Below, piece after piece: positions 1-4,380 of a stretch of 6,649 nt of DNA. Position 1 is the stretch's first letter. The number at the start of each line of letters is the position of its first letter. This DNA comes from CAZWRF01 sp964636095 (GTDB lineage: Bacteria; Patescibacteriota; Minisyncoccia; JAHISW01; Tagabacteraceae), in assembly GCA_964636095.1 (NCBI GenBank), contig CAZWRF010000032.1, forward strand, positions 1 through 6,649, written 5' to 3'. A model generated the notes under the pieces. That model ran no database searches and was not told where the DNA came from. It saw nothing but the letters and a program-made list of their open reading frames with translations. Both the position numbers and the translations under genes were made by a program.

Positions 1-1
1 G

Positions 2-1108
2 GCTCTTTTTGTCGCGACGATGCCTTTTTTAGGCCATGCCATGACGGTTCAAAAAGCGGACAATGTTTTTGTAACCGAAGACGTTAACGGAAACTTGTTT
101 GTCGCAGTCAACATGGTAGTTGTTGAAAGCACGGTAAACGGCGATGTTTTTGCGGCCGGAAACAATATCACCATAAAGGGTGTTGTAAACGGCGATGTTT
201 TTGCGGCCGGAAACAATATTGAAATTGCCGGAACCGTAAACGGCAGTTTGCGGGCACTGGCATCCAATATTAGAGTAGACGGACAAATAGAGAGAAACAT
301 TATGGCTGCCGCCAATAATTTCAGCATTGAGAATGGATCACGTGTCGGAGGCCATATTACTTATGCCGGAGCCAGCTTGGTTCTCGACGCACCCGTGGGC
401 GGACAAGTAGATGCTGCCGCTGCCGGCGTGGTAGTGAATAGCGAGGTTGGAGGGAATATGAATCTTCATTTCGGAAAAGACGGACAGCTTATTCTTTCGA
501 ATAACGCCGTTCTTGACGGAAATTTAAAATACACCGCCAAAAAAGAAGCGGATATTGGGAGCGGAGCCGAGGTACGCGGACAGGTTAACTTCATCCCATG
601 GAAAGCGCCCGCAAAAAAAGCGAAGACGGCGGCGTTTAGGGGTATTTTTGGTCTTTTTGGTATGATGGGTATAATCAGCCTTGTCGTCGTTTCTTTGCTT
701 TTTGTTTATATTGTTCCCAAAGTTACTGACAAAATATACGGACACATGCGCAAAAAATTTTGGTCCGGACTGGGACTTGGATTTTTGGTTCTTGCCGTGA
801 CACCGATGGTCATTTTGCTCCTTCTAATTACGATTTTAGGAATTCCCCTGGCACTTTTGGTGGCAACGTTTTATATTGTCGGTATCTTTTTTGCCAAAGC
901 TTTTGTCATTATCGGTTTGGGACGCCTTGTATCGGACTGGCTGGACTGGAAGATGCACAAAGTTTTTTCGATTCTTGTAGGCGCTATTATCTTTTTCGCT
1001 GTTTCTCTTATTCCCGTTGTTGGCTGGATTGCCGGTTTTGTAGCCATTCTCTGGGTCTTCGGCGCCTTTGTAAGGACGAAAAGCGAAATAATTAAAGAGT
1101 GGCGCTAA
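2..1108 (+). CDS. Bactofilin-like beta-helix protein with multi-pass membrane C-terminus (5' partial)
   Basis: The frame is open to the left edge, so the true start is probably outside the window. The codons before the ATG at 20 read ALFVAT and continue into MPFLGHA, which looks like the end of a signal peptide with possible cleavage after GHA. Counting from the ATG at 20, residues 22 to about 190 are repeats of 17-18 residues of the form V-N/G-G-x-hydrophobic (VNGDVFAAGNN and variants), typical of right-handed beta-helix, bactofilin-like (polymer-forming cytoskeletal) domains. A Lys/Ala-rich linker (195-204) leads to a hydrophobic region with about five membrane segments near 209-231, 247-272, 273-296, 315-333 and 334-352. 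The likely role is an envelope scaffold or surface structure, with the helix outside the membrane if the signal peptide is real; this is inference. The next gene begins 35 bases downstream on the same strand, suggesting an operon. The fold is fairly sure, the function unknown. Confidence 0.8.
   Translation, partial: ALFVATMPFLGHAMTVQKADNVFVTEDVNGNLFVAVNMVVVESTVNGDVFAAGNNITIKGVVNGDVFAAGNNIEIAGTVNGSLRALASNIRVDGQIERNIMAAANNFSIENGSRVGGHITYAGASLVLDAPVGGQVDAAAAGVVVNSEVGGNMNLHFGKDGQLILSNNAVLDGNLKYTAKKEADIGSGAEVRGQVNFIPWKAPAKKAKTAAFRGIFGLFGMMGIISLVVVSLLFVYIVPKVTDKIYGHMRKKFWSGLGLGFLVLAVTPMVILLLLITILGIPLALLVATFYIVGIFFAKAFVIIGLGRLVSDWLDWKMHKVFSILVGAIIFFAVSLIPVVGWIAGFVAILWVFGAFVRTKSEIIKEWR
83..286 (+). 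repeat. 51-bp tandem repeat encoding beta-helix rungs
   Basis: Four consecutive 51-bp units (83-133, 134-184, 185-235, 236-286) each encode a 17-residue rung beginning V-N-G. The first 35 bases of units two and three (134-168 and 185-219) are identical, while units one and four have diverged. This points to a recent duplication, or gene conversion, of one rung inside the beta-helix domain. Copy number may vary between strains. Confidence 0.85.
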
Positions 1109-1143
1109 AAATCGAAAGGGTGTAAAGTAAAAAAACATAAATA

Positions 1144-2031
1144 ATGTTTAAAATAAATAAAAAATTATTGGTTGTTTTTCTTTTGATAGCGGCGCTTGGC
1201 GCGGCCGGTTATTTTTTCAAAGACAAGGCAATAAACTATATTCTCGGCTACTCGGACATAAAAGAGCCCATAAGCGGTGTTTTTTCCAATGTCCAAAATG
1301 TGGCAAAGGAGGTATTTACACCCCCTCCCCTGATGGGAAAACAGGATTCCGGCGCGGGAACTCTTTCCAAAGAAGGCGTTATTGAACTTACCAATGCCAG
1401 AAGAGCGGAAAACAATCTCCCCCCGCTGGAGGAAAACACCAAGCTCAATTATGCTGCGGTTGAAAAGCTGAATGACATGTTCAACAACCAGTATTTTGCC
1501 CATGTTTCTCCTGACAATTTGGGCGTGTCTCACTGGGCGGGAGACGCCGGCTACGACTACCTTGTTATCGGCGAAAACTTGGCTTTGGGAAATTTTGCGG
1601 ATGATGCTGACTTGGTGCAGGCTTGGATGAACAGCGAGGGCCACCGGGAAAACATTTTAAACGAAAAATACACCGACATCGGCGTGGCGGTAGGCGAAGG
1701 AATTTTTGAAGGGAAGAAGACTTGGCTTGCCGTACAGGAATTTGGCAGGCCTATTTCAGATTGCCCCCAGCCGGATGGCGAGTTGAAATTAAAAATAGAA
1801 GCCTACGAGCGAAACATCAGCCAAACGGAAAGCAGCCTCAATCTTTTAAAAATTCAGGTAGAAAGCATAAAACCCCAAAGAAGCGCTCTTAAAAACAGCT
1901 ACAACGAACTGGTGGATAAATACAACGCCCTGGTTGTCCAATACAACAGCCTGGTTGAGGAGGTTAAAAAAATGGTTGATGAATACAACGGAGAAGTTAG
2001 AAATTTTAACAGCTGCGTTAATAATTTGTAA
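1144..2031 (+). CDS. Membrane-anchored CAP/SCP-domain protein with C-terminal coiled coil
   Basis: This 295-residue protein has a short basic N-terminus and one hydrophobic segment (about 8-24), a signal anchor or signal peptide, then a linker with a Pro-rich stretch (60-62). Residues about 77-203 are a CAP (SCP/PR-1-like) domain: FAHVSPDN (H120), GENLA (E144) and NSEGHRENIL (E165, H167) supply the His/Glu cavity residues of the family. Residues about 212-290 form a predicted coiled coil, where heptads carry YN-type residues. Two late cysteines, C207 and C292, bracket this coil and could form a disulfide. Bacterial CAP proteins are exported and mostly of unknown biochemical function. The ATG is preceded only by a weak GAAAGGG 23 bases upstream, so translation may rely on coupling or a non-SD mechanism. 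The gene lies 35 bases after the bactofilin-like gene and 8 bases before the prolyl isomerase, so all three are probably co-transcribed. Confidence 0.88.
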   Translation: MFKINKKLLVVFLLIAALGAAGYFFKDKAINYILGYSDIKEPISGVFSNVQNVAKEVFTPPPLMGKQDSGAGTLSKEGVIELTNARRAENNLPPLEENTKLNYAAVEKLNDMFNNQYFAHVSPDNLGVSHWAGDAGYDYLVIGENLALGNFADDADLVQAWMNSEGHRENILNEKYTDIGVAVGEGIFEGKKTWLAVQEFGRPISDCPQPDGELKLKIEAYERNISQTESSLNLLKIQVESIKPQRSALKNSYNELVDKYNALVVQYNSLVEEVKKMVDEYNGEVRNFNSCVNNL

Positions 2032-2039
2032 AATAAAAC

Positions 2040-2732
2040 ATGTTTACATCAGGAAAATCTCGAGTGGCTTTCGCCTTGGCGGTTGTTTTAATCGCCGCGG
2101 GAGCCGGCGCTTATTATTTATTTTTTAATCACAATTCTTCTATGAACGAACAAAAAGACGATTTGAATTTGGACCTTGATTCGGGTTCTCTTTCAACTTC
2201 ACCTGCCACTGATTCTTCGTCTCCCGATACCGCTTCTCCGGAGCAGCAAAAAACATATGCAATAATGAAAACAAACTTCGGGGAAATAAGCCTGGAGCTT
2301 TTTACCGAAGACGCGCCCCAAACGGTGGCCAATTTTATAAAGCTTGCAAACGAGGGTTTTTATGACGGCACAAAATTTCACAGGGTAATAAAAGACTTCA
2401 TGATACAGGGAGGAGACCCCTTGAGCAAAGACGATGATTGGTCCAACGACGGTATGGGCGGACCGGGGTACACTTTCAAAGACGAAATAAATTCTCACAA
2501 GCTAGTGAAGGGAACCTTGGCCATGGCCAATTCCGGACCGGATACCAACGGCAGCCAGTTTTTTATTGTTACCGCCGACGCCACTCCGTGGCTGGACGGT
2601 CATCACACGGTTTTCGGCCGGGTTACGGGAGGCATGGACACCGTTACAAAAATTGAGAATGTGGCGACAAACGCTAACGATCACCCCACCGAGGACGTGG
2701 TTGTTGAGAGCATCAAAATTGTGAAGATGTAG
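2040..2732 (+). CDS. Cyclophilin-type peptidyl-prolyl cis-trans isomerase, membrane-anchored
   Basis: This 230-residue protein should catalyse cis-trans isomerisation of Xaa-Pro bonds and assist folding of exported proteins. Residues about 9-28 are a hydrophobic anchor or signal peptide without a lipobox Cys. A Ser/Thr/Asp-rich linker (about 33-70) separates it from the cyclophilin domain (about 72-230). The active-site set is intact: FHR (F113, R115), F120, M121 and Q123 in FMIQGGD, MAN (162-164), NGSQFF (Q173, F175), and WLDGHH (W184, L185, H189), matching human CypA R55, F60, M61, Q63, A101, N102, Q111, F113, W121, L122 and H126. A short acidic insertion (about 130-138) follows GGDP. The gene starts 8 bases after the CAP gene with no recognisable Shine-Dalgarno, so it is likely translationally coupled or SD-independent. 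The context suggests it folds envelope proteins such as its neighbours; that is inference. Confidence 0.95.
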   Translation: MFTSGKSRVAFALAVVLIAAGAGAYYLFFNHNSSMNEQKDDLNLDLDSGSLSTSPATDSSSPDTASPEQQKTYAIMKTNFGEISLELFTEDAPQTVANFIKLANEGFYDGTKFHRVIKDFMIQGGDPLSKDDDWSNDGMGGPGYTFKDEINSHKLVKGTLAMANSGPDTNGSQFFIVTADATPWLDGHHTVFGRVTGGMDTVTKIENVATNANDHPTEDVVVESIKIVKM

Positions 2733-2749
2733 GGTTAAACTTCAATTCC

Positions 2750-2841
2750 AAAACTAACACTTGTTTCTTGCTTTTCTCGCCTAATCGGCGAGAGGGTTCG
2801 CCTGCGGGCTCACAACCCGCTTGAAACAATGTTAGTTTTTT
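2750..2841 (+). terminator. Branched inverted repeat with T-run: candidate terminator or structured RNA
   Basis: The outer arms 2750-2767 and 2823-2839 pair over 17 bp with a single bulged C at 2760. Between them lie a 7-bp hairpin (TCTCGCC at 2775-2781 with GGCGAGA at 2787-2793, loop of 5) and a second hairpin (GGGTT at 2794-2798 with AACCC at 2814-2818). The second has a competing form in which GCGGG at 2804-2808 pairs with CCCGC at 2816-2820. The whole folds as a three-way junction. Six Ts (2836-2841) overlap and follow the 3' arm, so it could end the upstream three-gene operon, although the base of the stem is A/T-rich and weak for an intrinsic terminator. It may be a terminator hairpin into which a palindromic element inserted. 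Confidence 0.6.
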
Positions 2842-2845
2842 CATT

Positions 2846-2873
2846 TTGCAATGGGGTAAAACTTCTATATAAT
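2846..2873 (+). promoter_or_regulatory. Promoter for ddl
   Basis: A perfect -10 TATAAT (2868-2873) is preceded at a 16-base spacing by TTGCAA (2846-2851), a 4/6 match to the -35 consensus. The expected transcription start falls at about 2880-2881, on the ATG of ddl, and no Shine-Dalgarno is visible. The ddl message would therefore be leaderless or nearly so. Confidence 0.6.
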
Positions 2874-2880
2874 TAAGTAT

Positions 2881-3879
2881 ATGAGCAGGATAAAAGTTGG
2901 CGTAGTTCGAGGCGGTCCTTCTTCGGAGTACGATGTTTCTCTAAAAACCGGAGGGGCGGTGCTGAAGTATTTGCCTCGGGAAAAGTACGAGGGGTTGGAT
3001 GTGCTTTTGGACAAGAAAGGAAAATGGTATTTGGGCGGTTTTCCTAAGGAGCCGGCCGATATTTTCGACTCCGTGGATGTTGTCTTCAATGCGTTCCATG
3101 GTGAATTTGGCGAAGATGGGGGAGCCCAGCAATTTTTTGATTCTTTTAATATTCCTTATACCGGCTCGGGAGCTTTTGTTTCCGCCATGGCCATGAAAAA
3201 GCACCTGGCCTACGATGTTTTCTCTCGCCTTGGGATAAAAATGCCCAAAGGCAAAATATTTTCCGGAGATGATTTTTTGGGAATTGACGCCGAGTATGCT
3301 GCGGAAAAAGTTTTCAATACCATATCTCCGCCATGGGTGGTGAAGCCGTCGTCCGTCGGTTCGTCGGTCGGCGTAAAAATTTGCAGAGATTTTTCCGGAT
3401 TAGTTGATGCCATTGAAAATGCCCACGAATACGGCAACTTTGTTTTGGTTGAAGAATATATTGAGGGCAGGGAAGCTACATGCGGAGTTATTGATGATTA
3501 TAGAGGCAAGAAGCACTATGCTTTGCCTGTTGTTGAAATAGTCCCCGCTTACGCCGAGGCTTCGGCGGGCAAACCCCCGTTCTTTGATTACGAATCGAAG
3601 TACGGTGGTTTTTCCCAAGAAATTTGTCCGGCAAATTTTGAATCTTCCGTAAAAAGAAAAATTGAGGAAATTGCTTTGCTTGCCCATGAAGGCCTGGGAT
3701 GCAGGCATTATTCCCGCGCTGATTTTATTGTTTCCCCGCGGGGGATTTATTTTCTGGAACTAAACACTTTGCCGGGGCTTACATCAGAATCTCTTTTGCC
3801 CAAAGCCGCGGCGGCGGGGGGATTGGAGTTTCCGGCTCTCCTTGACCATTTGCTAAAGCTGGCGTTAAAAAAACTCTAG
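2881..3879 (+). CDS. ddl: D-alanine--D-alanine ligase
   Basis: Cytoplasmic ATP-grasp enzyme joining two D-Ala to form the dipeptide used in peptidoglycan precursors. At 332 residues it is slightly longer than typical Ddl. Visible motifs are GGPSSEYDVS (E16, the first D-Ala contact), HGEFGEDG (73-80), PYTGSG (92-97), VKPSSVGSSVGV (ATP lid and substrate Ser), EEYIEGRE (191-198), DYESKY (236-241, with Y241 matching E. coli DdlB Y216 of D-Ala-D-Ala enzymes), RADF (R279, D281), LELNTLPGLT (metal ligands E293, N295) and SESLLP. Residues about 223-232 (AYAEASAGKP) sit just before the DYESKY loop, where relatives have only a few residues, and come from a palindromic DNA element. The ATG follows its own TATAAT by 7 bases without a Shine-Dalgarno, and a terminator lies just downstream, so the gene looks monocistronic. 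Confidence 0.96.
   Translation: MSRIKVGVVRGGPSSEYDVSLKTGGAVLKYLPREKYEGLDVLLDKKGKWYLGGFPKEPADIFDSVDVVFNAFHGEFGEDGGAQQFFDSFNIPYTGSGAFVSAMAMKKHLAYDVFSRLGIKMPKGKIFSGDDFLGIDAEYAAEKVFNTISPPWVVKPSSVGSSVGVKICRDFSGLVDAIENAHEYGNFVLVEEYIEGREATCGVIDDYRGKKHYALPVVEIVPAYAEASAGKPPFFDYESKYGGFSQEICPANFESSVKRKIEEIALLAHEGLGCRHYSRADFIVSPRGIYFLELNTLPGLTSESLLPKAAAAGGLEFPALLDHLLKLALKKL
3544..3570 (+). repeat. Short palindromic element inserted in frame within ddl
   Basis: The core CGCCGAGGCTTCGGCG (3552-3567) is a near-perfect palindrome: a 6-bp stem plus central G-C and G-T pairs, or a 6-bp stem with a GGCT loop. An alternative stem pairs CCCGC (3544-3548) with GCGGG (3565-3569). It encodes AYAEASAG immediately before the conserved Phe-Asp-Tyr segment of Ddl, and its GC-rich sequence contrasts with the flanking codons. 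The features resemble an in-frame palindromic element insertion of the kind known from Rickettsia, but only one copy is visible here. Confidence 0.55.
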
Positions 3880-3883
3880 AGTT

Positions 3884-3913
3884 AACCCTTGAATTAATTC
3901 AAGGGTTTTTTTT
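3884..3913 (+). terminator. Intrinsic terminator of ddl
   Basis: AACCCTTGAA (3884-3893) and TTCAAGGGTT (3898-3907) form a perfect 10-bp stem with a TTAA loop, followed by a run of eight Ts ending at 3913. It begins 4 bases after the ddl stop codon. The minus strand carries no T-run after the same hairpin, so it should act only on plus-strand transcription. Confidence 0.9.
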
Positions 3914-3917
3914 GCTG

Positions 3918-3991
3918 TGGACCCGAGAGGATTCGAACCCCCTACCTCCGCAGTGCAAATGCGGCGCTCTAGCCAAGTGAGCTACGGGCCC
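3918..3991 (-). tRNA. tRNA-Ala(TGC)
   Basis: Read on the minus strand, this folds as a complete 74-base cloverleaf: acceptor GGGCCCG/CGGGTCC, D arm GCTC/GAGC with GG in the loop, anticodon arm CCGCA/TGCGG with loop TTTGCAC (anticodon TGC), a 5-base variable loop, and T arm with TTCGAAT and two G-T pairs. The G3-T70 wobble pair, the main alanine identity element, is present and the discriminator is A. The CCA end is not encoded (the following bases are CAG), so a CCA-adding enzyme is required. It is convergent with ddl, its 3' end lying 4 bases from the ddl terminator T-run. Confidence 0.97.
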
Positions 3992-4003
3992 TTTTTTAAC
4001 TTT

Positions 4004-4009
4004 GTTATA
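4004..4009 (-). promoter_or_regulatory. Possible -10 box for tRNA-Ala
   Basis: On the minus strand TATAAC lies 12 bases upstream of the mature tRNA 5' end, placing a start a few bases before it. No convincing -35 is seen at the usual distance, so the call is weak. Confidence 0.35.
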
Positions 4010-4037
4010 CCAAAAGACTAACACGAAAAATGTTCTC

Positions 4038-4065
4038 TTGACAACATATAGTATATTGTTATAAT
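4038..4065 (+). promoter_or_regulatory. Consensus promoter for the small Cys protein gene
   Basis: Both hexamers match the sigma-70-type consensus exactly: TTGACA (4038-4043) and TATAAT (4060-4065), separated by 16 bases. Transcription should start near 4071-4073, leaving a 5' leader of roughly 55 bases before the ATG at 4128. It is the strongest promoter sequence in the window and is divergent from the tRNA-Ala gene. Confidence 0.85.
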
Positions 4066-4070
4066 TCAAT

Positions 4071-4097
4071 ATGCCCGTTTTAGGGGAGGTTAATTAA
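4071..4097 (+). CDS. Possible 8-codon leader ORF (MPVLGEVN)
   Basis: An ATG five bases after the TATAAT box opens an 8-codon frame ending in TAA at 4095-4097. If transcription starts at or just before it, the peptide would be translated leaderlessly ahead of the main gene. The frame overlaps a second Shine-Dalgarno-like sequence, AGGGGAGGT (4082-4090), which has no start codon at a usable distance. A chance ORF is quite possible. Confidence 0.2.
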   Translation: MPVLGEVN

Positions 4098-4114
4098 CAA
4101 CAACAAAAAGAAAG

Positions 4115-4122
4115 AAAGGAGG
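4115..4122 (+). promoter_or_regulatory. Strong Shine-Dalgarno of the small Cys protein gene
   Basis: AAAGGAGG sits 5 bases before the ATG at 4128 and is by far the best ribosome binding site in the window. The other plus-strand genes with visible starts lack a clear one. It fixes the start of the 56-residue frame and, with the consensus promoter, implies high expression. Confidence 0.9.
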
Positions 4123-4127
4123 CTCGT

Positions 4128-4298
4128 ATGCCCGAGAAAACCAAAATTCTCACTCTTTGCAATGAGGGCAAGTGTTGCCCTGTCGTTGAAAGAACAGAAA
4201 ACCAGAAAATTAAAATTACCTTCGACGACGATACCAATACTATGACCATCGGACAATTCCGGATCCTTCTGGCCCGCGGCGCCGAACTCATTGACTAG
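4128..4298 (+). CDS. Small Cys-containing protein of unknown function (56 aa)
   Basis: A 56-residue frame from ATG to TAG, supported by a consensus promoter, an AAAGGAGG site 5 bases before the ATG and a terminator 36 bases after the stop. The N-terminal part carries C11-x5-C17-C18-P (LCNEGKCCPVVE), a possible metal-binding or redox motif. The middle is an acidic turn (DDDTNT, 33-38) between two predicted beta strands (KIKITF and TMTI), and the end is a short helix (QFRILLARGAEL). There is no signal peptide or membrane segment, so it should be cytosolic. I do not recognise a named family, although small bacterial proteins with a Cys-Cys-Pro motif followed by a strand-turn-strand-helix exist. 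Three cysteines alone would suit a metal site only with another ligand or by dimerisation. Existence of the gene is well supported; its function is unknown. Confidence 0.8.
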   Translation: MPEKTKILTLCNEGKCCPVVERTENQKIKITFDDDTNTMTIGQFRILLARGAELID

Positions 4299-4334
4299 GC
4301 GGCCAGCGCCGGTAACCATTAACCTCAAAACAAA

Positions 4335-4376
4335 AACCCCCCGATCGCTTTGCGATTTAGGGGGGTTAATTTTTTT
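4335..4376 (+). terminator. Intrinsic terminator, probably bidirectional
   Basis: AACCCCCC (4335-4342) pairs with GGGGGGTT (4360-4367), and inside it ATCGC (4344-4348) pairs with GCGAT (4352-4356) around a TTT loop. On the plus strand AA and seven Ts (4370-4376) follow, ending the small gene. On the minus strand the stem is followed by TTTTTG, so it can also stop the convergent aminopeptidase gene, whose stop codon is only 4 bases away. Confidence 0.92.
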
Positions 4377-4380
4377 AAAT

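Noticed and set aside
83..286. CRISPR-like array from regularly spaced repeats.
   Set aside because: The units are contiguous, in frame and encode beta-helix rungs, and there are no unique spacers.
29..327. Two overlapping minus-strand frames of 85 and 92 codons opposite the bactofilin-like gene.
   Set aside because: They mirror the 51-bp repeats on the opposite strand and have no start signals or recognisable domains, so they are shadows.
1306..1335. AAAGGAGGT followed by an in-frame ATG inside the CAP gene, a possible internal start yielding a protein without the membrane anchor.
   Set aside because: The spacing to the ATG at 1333 is about 18 bases, too long for efficient initiation, and the site can pair with the CCCCCTCC just downstream. 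It is more likely coding coincidence.
1165..1644. A 159-codon minus-strand frame opposite the CAP gene.
   Set aside because: It overlaps the conserved CAP domain on the other strand, and no promoter or ribosome binding site supports it.
2750..2841. Possible tRNA or tRNA-like gene, because of the cloverleaf-like fold.
   Set aside because: There is no anticodon arm, no TTC-type T loop and no 7-bp acceptor of proper geometry; the outer stem is 17 bp with a bulge, so it is not a tRNA.
4080..4328. An 82-codon minus-strand frame across the small Cys gene, competing with it.
   Set aside because: The plus-strand frame has a consensus promoter, a strong Shine-Dalgarno and a terminator in the right order; the minus-strand frame has none of these.
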